The notes under the pieces are model-generated. The model worked only from the letters and a program-made list of their open reading frames with translations, did not search any database and was not told the origin of the DNA. A program made the translations under genes and the position numbers. A stretch of DNA of 13,018 nucleotides, taken from positions 1 to 13,018 of the forward strand of contig CAZDXJ010000066.1 of the NCBI GenBank assembly GCA_964509475.1, given 5' to 3'. This DNA comes from CAZDXJ01 sp964509475 (GTDB lineage: Bacteria; Pseudomonadota; Gammaproteobacteria; Methylococcales; Methylomonadaceae). Shown here in pieces: positions 7,268 to 13,018 of this stretch. Position 1 is the first letter of the stretch; each line of letters starts with the position of its first letter.

Positions 7268-8173
7268 GTGAATTTTTTTGCTGCATATATTTTGCGCGGA
7301 AGAATGCAGGCCATGCTGGTTGCTTCAACCCTGGCGCTGTTATCATTGAAACTTCCTCCCGTCAGTATCGTGAGTTCGGCAGCGATTGCGTTGGTGACCC
7401 TGAGAAAAGGTTCCAATGAAGGTCTGCTGGTATTGCTGATTTCGGCTGTGGCTGCCGCGGTTTTGGGCCGCTTTGTTTTGGGAAATTATCAATTTGCCTT
7501 TGGATACAGCCTGGTTCTCTGGTTCCCTGTCTGGGTCATTTCAATCATACTGCGGGAAGGGCGCAACCTGAATCTGGCACTGGATATGTCGGTGTTACTC
7601 GGCGCGCTGATTGTGATTGGGTTTTATCTCTATTTTGACAATCCTGCGCTAATGTGGAACGAGCTGATTAAGCAAATGATGGCGCCTGTTTTCAGCCTGC
7701 CGGATTTTCCGGTCGAGGATGTCAAGCAATCCATGCAGATCATTTCCCGATATATGACCGGTGTTATTGCAGCGGGTTCCGTCTCCAGTCTGCTGTTGGG
7801 CCTGATGCTGGCCCGTTGGTGGCAGGCGGTATTGTTCAACCCCGGTGGTTTCCGGGAAGAGTTTGTCCGGCTCAATACACGTCCCGCTTTGGCGATTGGC
7901 AGCGTGGTTATTGTCGCTCTCGCCGGCCTGGGGCCTGGTAAACTGGGGCAGATTGCCGGAAATATTGCAATATTGCTATTCGTATTGTATGCCTTTATAG
8001 GCACCGCTGTGGTACATGTACTGATTTCCAGAATGCAGGCCAAGCGTTTTTTATTACCGCTGTTTTATCTGTTGATGTTTATCATACCGCATGTTTTATT
8101 ACCGGTAGCATTAACGGGATTTGCCGATGTATGGCTGAATTTACGGAACAGAGTTTCAAAAACTAACGTGTGA
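7268..8173 (+). CDS. DUF2232-family integral membrane protein
   Basis: A hydrophobic protein of 301 residues with roughly eight membrane-spanning stretches, from AMLVASTLALLSL near residue 15 to LFYLLMFIIPHVLLPVAL near 268-285. A soluble loop around 125-160 contains PVFSLPDFPVEDVKQSM. Position and topology match the DUF2232 family (YybS-like), which in pseudomonads and other gammaproteobacteria sits between rpsR and rplI. Its biochemical role is not established. The start is GTG at 7268, chosen because GCGGAGG at 7256-7262 is well placed 5 nt upstream. An ATG at residue 13 would remove the cytoplasmic N-terminus and has no ribosome binding site. Only 20 bp separate it from rpsR and 45 bp from rplI, so it is made with ribosomal proteins although it is not one. 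Confidence 0.85.
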   Translation: MNFFAAYILRGRMQAMLVASTLALLSLKLPPVSIVSSAAIALVTLRKGSNEGLLVLLISAVAAAVLGRFVLGNYQFAFGYSLVLWFPVWVISIILREGRNLNLALDMSVLLGALIVIGFYLYFDNPALMWNELIKQMMAPVFSLPDFPVEDVKQSMQIISRYMTGVIAAGSVSSLLLGLMLARWWQAVLFNPGGFREEFVRLNTRPALAIGSVVIVALAGLGPGKLGQIAGNIAILLFVLYAFIGTAVVHVLISRMQAKRFLLPLFYLLMFIIPHVLLPVALTGFADVWLNLRNRVSKTNV

Positions 8174-8218
8174 ATACGCACAAAACCGGAATAACCGGAT
8201 TAATGAGGTAAAGAAACG

Positions 8219-8668
8219 ATGGAAGTGATACTTCTTGAAAAAATTGCAAATTTGGGTAACTTGGGTGACAAGGTAACGGTCAAACCAGGTTATGGTAGGA
8301 ATTATCTGGTTCCGCAAGGTAAGGCGGTTGCTGCAACGGCAGCGAAAATAGCCGAATTTGAACAACGCCGGGCAGAACTTGAAAAAGCCGCGGCGGAAAA
8401 ACTGGCGGCCGCCCAGAGCAAAGCTGAAGCGCTGGCCAAGCTGGAAATCGTTATCACACAAAAAGCCGGCGCAGAAGGTAAATTATTTGGTTCGGTGGGG
8501 ACGCAAAATATTGCGGATGCCATTGCTGCCGCCGGTGTTGCCGTGCAAAAGAATGAAGTTCGGCTGCCAGAGGGCGTTATCCGTCACATTGGTGAATTTG
8601 ATATCGATATTCATCTGCATACCGATGTGGTGGTCAGTTTGCCGGTCAAGGTTGTTGCAGAGAGCTGA
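8219..8668 (+). CDS. rplI: 50S ribosomal protein L9
   Basis: Large-subunit protein that binds 23S rRNA near the base of the L1 stalk and helps keep reading frame. The N-terminal rRNA-binding domain is MEVILLEKIANLGNLGDKV with the hallmark GYGRNYLVPQGKA at 24-36. The long central helix (37-75) is rich in Ala, Glu and Lys, and the C-terminal domain contains GKLFGSVGTQNIADAI (87-102) and HIGEFDIDIHLHTDV (123-137). The 149 residues match E. coli L9 in length. GAGG at 8205-8208 lies 10 nt before the ATG. Last gene of the rpsF operon. In contrast to pseudomonads, dnaB does not follow it. Confidence 0.98.
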   Translation: MEVILLEKIANLGNLGDKVTVKPGYGRNYLVPQGKAVAATAAKIAEFEQRRAELEKAAAEKLAAAQSKAEALAKLEIVITQKAGAEGKLFGSVGTQNIADAIAAAGVAVQKNEVRLPEGVIRHIGEFDIDIHLHTDVVVSLPVKVVAES

Positions 8669-8673
8669 TAGTC

Positions 8674-8823
8674 TTAACCCAGCTTTGCATTGTCGCGCTT
8701 GTGTCTACAAGCTATATGATTAATTCATTGAAAATCATGCTGTTTTTTATATTTGTAGTACCCATAAAGTTGTTTATGATCGGCTTATCAAACTATAAAT
8801 TACCGATGGCGAGGCTGGGTTAA
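8674..8823. repeat. 10-bp inverted repeat bracketing the rplI-hldD gap
   Basis: TTAACCCAGC at 8674-8683, just after the rplI stop, is the exact reverse complement of GCTGGGTTAA at 8814-8823, which ends directly at the hldD start codon. The right arm overlaps the only Shine-Dalgarno-like bases (GAGG, 8811-8814) by one base and covers the spacer. A small hairpin, GCTTGT/ACAAGC, lies at 8697-8712 without a T-run. Long-range pairing would need a read-through transcript from rplI. Function is unknown. Confidence 0.4.
8753..8780 (+). promoter_or_regulatory. Possible hldD promoter
   Basis: TTGTAG (8753-8758) and TATGAT (8775-8780) form a -35/-10 pair with a 16-bp spacer in the A+T-rich rplI-hldD gap. 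A start near 8787 would give a leader of under 40 nt containing only the right arm of the inverted repeat. Confidence 0.4.
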
Positions 8824-9771
8824 ATGATTATCGTAACCGGTGGCGCCGGATTTATTGGCAGTAATCTGGTGATTGCGCTGAACAAGCGTGGTTACGATGA
8901 TATTGTGGTTGTTGATAATCTGCAAAAAGGTGAAAAGTTTGTTAATTTGAACGACTGCCGTATTGCCGATTATCTGGATAAAGCTGATTTTTTGCAAAAA
9001 TTGCAACAAGGTCATTTCCAGTCTGAAAATATCGATGCAGTTTTCCATCAGGGTGCCTGTTCCACAACCACCGAGTGGGATGGGCGCTATATGATGGAAA
9101 ACAATTATCAATACAGCAAAATATTGTTGCATTATTGTCAGCAGCACAAGATTCCTCTGATTTATGCGTCCAGTGCCGCCGTATACGGGGCAAGCCGGAC
9201 TTTTAAGGAAGATTTGGCTTTTGAGGCGCCGCTTAATGTTTACGGATATTCAAAATTTCAGTTTGATCAATATTTGCGCCGATATTTACCCGAGTTGAGA
9301 AGTCAGGTGGTCGGGTTACGCTATTTTAATGTTTATGGTCCGCGCGAGACCCATAAAGGCGCTATGGCCAGCGTTGCCTTCCATTTATACCAGCAATTCA
9401 AGGAAACGGGTAAAGTTCGGTTGTTTGAAGGTTATGGTGGTTATGACGACGGCGAGCAACGGCGTGATTTTGTTTATGTTGACGACGTCGTAGATATTAA
9501 TCTATGGTTTTTGGATAATCCCCAGGTTTGTGGAATATTCAATGTGGGCACCGGGCACAGTCAAACCTTTAACGATGTTGCCAATGCTGTTATCGCTCAT
9601 CATGGCCAGGGTCAAATTGAATATATTGCCTTTCCAGAACACCTGAAAGGCTGTTATCAAAGTTATACCGAAGCCGATCTGACTCAGCTCAGACAAATTG
9701 GCTGCAAACATTCATTTAAAACGGTAGAAGAAGGCGTATCGCTTTATATGCAATGGCTGGACACAAAATAA
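8824..9771 (+). CDS. hldD: ADP-L-glycero-D-manno-heptose 6-epimerase
   Basis: Cytoplasmic short-chain dehydrogenase-type enzyme that epimerises ADP-D-glycero-D-manno-heptose to the L,D form used for the LPS inner core. The 315 residues are collinear with E. coli RfaD/HldD. They contain the nucleotide-binding motif VTGGAGFIGSN (4-14), HQGACSTTTEWDGRYM (75-90), the active-site serine in YASSA (114-118), YGYSK with Y140 and K144 as the catalytic pair, and RYFNVYGPRETHKG (166-179). The ATG at 8824 begins the conserved MIIVTGG. The Shine-Dalgarno is weak (GAGG, 9 nt away). waaA follows 37 bp downstream on the same strand, and both act on the inner core, so joint transcription is likely. Confidence 0.97.
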   Translation: MIIVTGGAGFIGSNLVIALNKRGYDDIVVVDNLQKGEKFVNLNDCRIADYLDKADFLQKLQQGHFQSENIDAVFHQGACSTTTEWDGRYMMENNYQYSKILLHYCQQHKIPLIYASSAAVYGASRTFKEDLAFEAPLNVYGYSKFQFDQYLRRYLPELRSQVVGLRYFNVYGPRETHKGAMASVAFHLYQQFKETGKVRLFEGYGGYDDGEQRRDFVYVDDVVDINLWFLDNPQVCGIFNVGTGHSQTFNDVANAVIAHHGQGQIEYIAFPEHLKGCYQSYTEADLTQLRQIGCKHSFKTVEEGVSLYMQWLDTK

Positions 9772-9808
9772 TTTTCATTTATCATTTTCCCTGCGGAATC
9801 TGATCGCA

Positions 9809-11074
9809 ATGCGATCGGTTTACTCGGGGCTGTTTTATTTGCTGGTTCCTTTTATTTTATTGCGCCTTTTTTGGCGTGGTAAAAAAGTACCTCAATTCCG
9901 GCAACGTTGGCATGAACGTTTTGCCTGCTATAAAAAATCATCCAAAACCCAACAGCTTATCTGGTTTCATGCCGTATCGGTTGGTGAAGTCGAATCGGTT
10001 TTCCCATTGATAAAAGTGCTTCAACAGCGTTTGCCACAATATTCTGTTTTAGTCACGACGATTACCCCAACGGGTTCAGAGCGGGTTCGTTCGGTGCTAT
10101 CCGACAGTGTGCAGCATGTTTATCTGCCTTATGATCTGCCGGGTGCGGCAAAACGGTTTGTCGAATTTTTCCAGCCGCAGGTCGCAATTATCGTAGAAAC
10201 CGAAATATGGCCAAATTTGTTCGCACAATGCAAAAAACATGAGATTCCTCTGTATATTATCAATGCACGTTTATCGGAACGTTCGGTTAAAGGTTATCAG
10301 AGGTTTTCCGGGTTGGTGGCTTCAGCCCTGGCCAATGTCCAGCTTATTGCCACCCAGACTGAACAGGATCGGCAACGTTACCTGGCCATCGGTGCTCACC
10401 CGCAACAAGTTAGCACATTGGGCAATATCAAATTTGACCTGCAAATCGATAGAGGTTTGATTCAGCAAGGTCTTGAATTAAGGCAGGCCAGCTTTCCACG
10501 ACGCCATGTGTGGATTGTAGCAAGTACTCATCGCGGTGAAGAAGTACTGTTTTTAAAAACTTATCGTTTGCTGAAAAAACAATTTCCAGATTTGTTGCTA
10601 ATCATTGTTCCCAGAAATCAGGAACGCTTCGATGAGGTCAAAAAGCTGTGTATCGATGCGCAATTTGATGTTGTCATGCGTACTGATGCCAGGCCATGCC
10701 GGCCTGAAACGGATGTGTATATTGGGGACACCATGGGCGATCTGAAATTATTGTATGCGGCCTCTGACATTGCTTTTGTTGCCGGAAGTATGCAGCCAAT
10801 CGGCGGGCATAATGTTCTGGAAGCCGCGATTTTGGGAATTCCGGTACTTTTCGGGCCGCATATGTTCAACTTCAAGGCGATTGCAGAGGGCTTGCTGGCT
10901 GAGGAGGCGGCAATTCAGTGCCAGGATGAGCATGATCTGGAAAAGGCGATGCGTCGCTTGCTTACAGATCGTCAATATCAGCAGCAACTCGGTGCAAAAG
11001 GAAAAGCCTTTGTGCTAAAAAACCAGGGGGCTTTACAAGCCGTTTATAAATTGGTTACTCAAAAATTGCGCTAA
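9809..11074 (+). CDS. waaA: 3-deoxy-D-manno-octulosonic acid (Kdo) transferase
   Basis: Inner-membrane-associated GT-B glycosyltransferase that adds Kdo from CMP-Kdo to the lipid A precursor. An N-terminal hydrophobic anchor (about 5-22) is followed by the conserved start of the Kdo-transferase domain, FHAVSVGEVESVFP, in which E60 aligns with the catalytic glutamate. TTITPTGSERV (83-93), YLPYDLP (105-111), ETEIWPN (130-136) and ARLSERS (153-159) are all present. The C-terminal half has ASTHRGEE (238-245), GDTMGDL (306-312) and GGHNVLEAA (332-340), which form the donor site. The 421 residues match E. coli WaaA. No strong Shine-Dalgarno precedes the ATG, which fits translation after hldD. Whether it adds one or two Kdo residues cannot be read from the sequence. 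Confidence 0.97.
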   Translation: MRSVYSGLFYLLVPFILLRLFWRGKKVPQFRQRWHERFACYKKSSKTQQLIWFHAVSVGEVESVFPLIKVLQQRLPQYSVLVTTITPTGSERVRSVLSDSVQHVYLPYDLPGAAKRFVEFFQPQVAIIVETEIWPNLFAQCKKHEIPLYIINARLSERSVKGYQRFSGLVASALANVQLIATQTEQDRQRYLAIGAHPQQVSTLGNIKFDLQIDRGLIQQGLELRQASFPRRHVWIVASTHRGEEVLFLKTYRLLKKQFPDLLLIIVPRNQERFDEVKKLCIDAQFDVVMRTDARPCRPETDVYIGDTMGDLKLLYAASDIAFVAGSMQPIGGHNVLEAAILGIPVLFGPHMFNFKAIAEGLLAEEAAIQCQDEHDLEKAMRRLLTDRQYQQQLGAKGKAFVLKNQGALQAVYKLVTQKLR

Positions 11075-11115
11075 AATATTTTGGGTAAAGGCTGGTATTT
11101 AATAAATGATTGGTG

Positions 11116-11121
11116 TATTAT
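11116..11121 (+). promoter_or_regulatory. Possible -10 box for tRNA-Ser
   Basis: TATTAT lies 14 bp before the mature tRNA 5' end. No clear -35 box is found at the expected distance. A GC-rich CCCGC directly after it resembles the discriminator seen at stable RNA promoters. Confidence 0.35.
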
Positions 11122-11134
11122 ACCCGCTCTTTTT

Positions 11135-11225
11135 GGAGAGGTGGCTGAGCGGTTGAAAGCGGCGGTCTTGAAAACCGTTGAGGGTTTGTAGCCCTCCCAG
11201 GGTTCGAATCCCTGCCTCTCCGCCA
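11135..11225 (+). tRNA. serT: tRNA-Ser(UGA), CCA encoded
   Basis: All arms fold. The acceptor is GGAGAGG (11135-11141) with CCTCTCC (11115+6 to 11121+100, i.e. 11215-11221). The D stem is GCT/AGC. The anticodon stem GCGGT/ACCGT (11162-11166, 11174-11178) encloses the loop CTTGAAA with anticodon TGA at 11169-11171, which reads UCA. A long class II variable arm, GAGGG/CCCTC (11180-11184, 11192-11196), is typical of tRNA-Ser. The T arm is CAGGG/CCCTG around TTCGAAT. The discriminator G11222 and an encoded CCA (11223-11225) complete the gene. The 3' end is not repeated elsewhere in the window, so no attachment site can be shown. Confidence 0.97.
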
Positions 11226-11326
11226 TTTAAGGTTCATTAATAATTGTTTACATCTTCAATGACCCCCTTTTATGTGTCACCGTTCACGGGGTTAATCAAT
11301 AGATTCATGCGCTTCCGCCTTGGGCA

Positions 11327-11343
11327 ATGAAACGCCGTTTCAT
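11327..11343. repeat. Palindrome ATGAAACG/CGTTTCAT
   Basis: Two 8-bp arms are separated by a single C. Allowing one unpaired A, the flanking GGC and GCC extend the stem to 11 bp. It could form a hairpin in either transcript or be a protein site. Confidence 0.5.
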
Positions 11344-11404
11344 GCCTTTGGCCGATCCGCTTCGCTTGATCGACCCGACGCAATACCGTGTTCCTGTTTT
11401 AATG

Positions 11405-11499
11405 AATTAACCACGAAAAACACAGAAGATAATGATCATACTTCCTTTGGCGAAAAAGCTGAACAGAAAACTTTCGTGAGGTTCGTGCTTTTCGTAGTT
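11405..11499. repeat. 'AACCACGAA' inverted-repeat unit, first copy of the flanking direct repeat
   Basis: The left end AACCACGAAAAACAC (11409-11423) faces GTGCTTTTCGTAGTT (11485-11499), which pairs at 13 of 15 positions. The first 20 bases (11405-11424) recur exactly, same orientation, at 12988-13007. Sequences of the 'AACCACGAA...CACGAA' type are familiar to me as dispersed intergenic palindromes in environmental bacteria. No transposase is seen. Confidence 0.6.
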
Positions 11500-11534
11500 C
11501 CAAAATCGCGTTCCTGTTTTGCAGGAACCACGAA

Positions 11535-11557
11535 TAAACCCGAATGATTCGGGTTTA
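11535..11557. repeat. Perfect 11-bp-arm palindrome downstream of the secreted-protein gene
   Basis: TAAACCCGAAT (11535-11545) and ATTCGGGTTTA (11547-11557) are exact reverse complements around a single G. It lies 36 bp past the stop of the minus-strand gene and could form its transcript's 3' hairpin, but there is no T-run on either strand. It is preceded by AACCACGAAT (11527-11536), so it belongs to the same repeat family as the unit at 11405. Confidence 0.55.
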
Positions 11558-11593
11558 ATAAATCCGTGTTATCTGTAAAGTGGAATTGATGAA

Positions 11594-12886
11594 TTATTTA
11601 GAACAATTCAAACCATGATATTGGCAATTTGGGTTGTTATCATGCCAGCCTAACCCGTAATCGTGAGCAATTTTACATAAGTTATGCAATCGATCAGCGG
11701 CGCAACTTTGAGGGAGGGCTTCGTTGATGATACGCTGAGTTAATCGATTTTGATCGGTTTCATTGTTTACGTAATCCGCTGATCGGCTGTAACCGGTTGT
11801 TTTTATCCAGGAGTCAATTTCATGCAATGTGTAGATTACAGCGTTTCGGGTACGGGCGGGTGGATGTGGGTGACCGGTTTCCCGATAGTGCATGGCAAAG
11901 TGCAATACCTGGCCACAGGTTAATGCATAATTCAACGTATAATGATCAGCTCCTGTGCTGGTTTTACGGATTGCCGAATAATCCGAGCATTGAAAATGCG
12001 ATAGCCGATCATCCATGGCATGCAGATAAATTCCCAATGCCTCGATGGCGCCTTTGATAGATTGATCGTAATTGGCTTCATAACATAAAGGGTCACCATT
12101 ACTGCACGGTTTGATCATTTGCCGACCCAGTTTTACTGTATCTTGTAGGGTATAGGGGTTTACGATAGGTACTGAAAAGGTTAGTGTTGCCGGATTTGTA
12201 TCGGTGTAACAAGAACCGTCGTTGGCAGTCAGACCAAAACTGCAAAGTGTGTCCCGTTGGGCAAACGCCCAGGCGCGTAAATGGTTCAGAGCTGTTTCCC
12301 AGCTATTGAAGGGCGAAGTCTCTGGTGCGTGTGCGAAATTATAATCCAGGCTGTGGTGAGTAGTGCTATCGGTGGCGAACCAGGGTACATAATGAAACCA
12401 GAAGCCATTGGTTTCCTGATTCATGCGGCCAACACCATCAATGGATTCATAATTGAACGTTTCGATCCGCTTTCCCGTATAGTCATAATGCCAGTATTGC
12501 CCCAGATCGGTGGCTTCGGAAAATGCTGCCAATTTATTGCTGTCTTCTATGGTCAGGCCCATGGCACGGGCCAGTAGCCAGACCACATCAAAATGCAGGC
12601 TGTTGCGGCCATGCAGTTTGTACAGCATATCCGCCAATACCAAAGTGCCAAATCCTGTCAGAGTGCAGGATGCGCCTTGTTCATTACCATCAAGACCATC
12701 TGTGCATTGCAGATCATTACAGTTGAAAGGCAATGGGTATACCCGGGTGTTTTCGTCAATCAGGTTTTTGCTCTGATAGGCGTAGCAAATATCTTCGGAA
12801 AATGCAGAGACAATAGGACAGTAAAGGATACAAAGAAGAGCAAAACAAACGGTTTTGAAAAATGATATATTGGCAAGTGAGGGCAT
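11594..12886 (-). CDS. Secreted cysteine-rich protein with a PLC/S1-P1-like metal-site pattern
   Basis: A hypothetical exported protein of 430 residues. The start is ATG at 12886, because AAAGGA lies 6 nt upstream and it places a clear signal peptide (hydrophobic 9-25, cleavage likely after VSA-28) at the N-terminus. An upstream in-frame extension has neither. The mature part has 14 cysteines, an even number that suits disulfides in the periplasm or outside. Metal-ligand candidates include H98/D100 (LHFD), D127, H133 (WHYDY), the motif GIYLHAMDDRLSHF at 285-298 with H289, D292 and H297, then H315, H329 and H333. The LHxxxDxxSH pattern resembles the helical zinc-dependent phospholipase C/S1-P1 nuclease fold and DUF6765-like proteins. 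This is a resemblance by eye only, and substrate and activity are unknown. The gene stands alone, reads toward tRNA-Ser, and is bracketed by repeats. Confidence 0.75.
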   Translation of the reverse strand: MPSLANISFFKTVCFALLCILYCPIVSAFSEDICYAYQSKNLIDENTRVYPLPFNCNDLQCTDGLDGNEQGASCTLTGFGTLVLADMLYKLHGRNSLHFDVVWLLARAMGLTIEDSNKLAAFSEATDLGQYWHYDYTGKRIETFNYESIDGVGRMNQETNGFWFHYVPWFATDSTTHHSLDYNFAHAPETSPFNSWETALNHLRAWAFAQRDTLCSFGLTANDGSCYTDTNPATLTFSVPIVNPYTLQDTVKLGRQMIKPCSNGDPLCYEANYDQSIKGAIEALGIYLHAMDDRLSHFQCSDYSAIRKTSTGADHYTLNYALTCGQVLHFAMHYRETGHPHPPARTRNAVIYTLHEIDSWIKTTGYSRSADYVNNETDQNRLTQRIINEALPQSCAADRLHNLCKIAHDYGLGWHDNNPNCQYHGLNCSK

Positions 12887-12922
12887 GGTGAGTCCTTTAA
12901 TTTCTATATCGTGTCTTTCAAT

Positions 12923-12928
12923 ACTATA
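12923..12928 (-). promoter_or_regulatory. Possible -10 box for the secreted-protein gene
   Basis: The minus strand reads TATAGT about 36 bp before the start codon. No good -35 box is seen upstream, so the call rests on one hexamer and on position. Confidence 0.3.
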
Positions 12929-12944
12929 CTGCACGCGGCCACAC

Positions 12945-12958
12945 CTGCCTGTTGGCAG
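12945..12958. repeat. Short hairpin CTGCC/GGCAG
   Basis: Five-base GC-rich arms with a TGTT loop lie upstream of the minus-strand gene, on the far side of its possible -10 box. It may be part of a dispersed repeat or an operator, and nothing decides between these. Confidence 0.35.
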
Positions 12959-12987
12959 ACCGGTTTGCGGATTTTGAATATCAAATA

Positions 12988-13018
12988 AATTAACCACGAA
13001 AAACACAAAAAGATAATG
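12988..13018. repeat. Second copy of the flanking direct repeat, cut by the window end
   Basis: Bases 12988-13007 are identical to 11405-11424, and the next bases AGATAATG (13011-13018) match 11427-11434 after a 1-base length difference. The orientation is the same and the copies are 1583 bp apart. The remainder of this copy lies outside the window. Confidence 0.7.

Larger units (their letters stand above)
11226..11593. other. 368-bp gene-free, palindrome-rich region after tRNA-Ser
   Basis: I see no credible gene here. The region holds, in order, a near-perfect palindrome at 11327-11343, a TTCCTGTTTT decamer at 11391-11400 and again at 11511-11520, an imperfect inverted-repeat unit at 11405-11499, a small hairpin at 11511-11527 and a strong palindrome at 11535-11557. 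The open frame that crosses part of it reads like a translated 'ACCACGAA' repeat (NTED..., FVRFVLFVV) and lacks a ribosome binding site. No clear terminator for tRNA-Ser is visible. Confidence 0.6.

Noticed and set aside
11135..11225. tRNA-Ser as an integrase attachment site
   Set aside because: No integrase gene and no second copy of the tRNA 3' end occur in the window, so an integrated element cannot be supported here.
11320..11547. 75-residue open frame between tRNA-Ser and the secreted-protein gene
   Set aside because: It starts with TTG without a Shine-Dalgarno and translates the 'AACCACGAA' palindromic repeat (TTKNTED, FVRFVLFVV), a common false gene call in such repeats.
11226..11593. 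CRISPR array
   Set aside because: Repeats are few, diverged, unevenly spaced and internally palindromic without unique spacers of constant length, and no cas gene is present.
12887..13006. 40-residue N-terminal extension of the secreted protein
   Set aside because: The extension runs through the hairpin and the direct repeat, hides the signal peptide and lacks a ribosome binding site. The ATG at 12886 has AAAGGA 6 nt upstream.

Overview
The window reads as chromosomal sequence from a Gram-negative gammaproteobacterium. The Kdo transferase and heptose epimerase proteins are close to their enterobacterial counterparts, and the ribosomal operon has the order rpsF-rpsR-DUF2232-rplI without priB, as in pseudomonads and relatives. 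The moderate base composition and the 'AACCACGAA' intergenic palindromes would suit an environmental lineage such as the Methylococcales, but that is a guess from gene order and not a demonstrated placement.

Layout. Positions 1-205 look like the decayed 3' end of an unidentified gene. A promoter and a structured leader (about 260-410) precede a plus-strand block of dnaB (replicative helicase), alr (alanine racemase) and radA (branch-migration ATPase). Two minus-strand genes follow: a small protein with two FHA-like domains, ending 2 bp from radA, and a CNNM/CBS membrane protein of the YfjD/CorB type. A divergent region of 231 bp holds the promoter and a probable autoregulatory leader for rpsF-rpsR-DUF2232-rplI. 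After that come hldD and waaA, which make ADP-heptose and transfer Kdo for the lipopolysaccharide inner core, and then tRNA-Ser(UGA).

Downstream of the tRNA the character changes. A 368-bp gene-free stretch packed with palindromes is followed by a minus-strand gene for a secreted, cysteine-rich protein of 430 residues whose histidine/aspartate pattern suggests an all-helical metal-dependent enzyme. A 20-bp exact direct repeat (about 30 bp of similarity) lies on both sides of this gene, and the second copy runs into the window end. This tRNA-adjacent unit is the most likely accessory segment.

How the genes fit together: most of the window is housekeeping (replication, cell wall precursor, recombination, translation, LPS core). 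The points most worth a second look are the secreted protein and its flanking repeats, the rpsF leader in which three GGAG segments can compete for one CTCC, and the FHA protein whose two domains have lost complementary halves of the phosphothreonine-binding motif.
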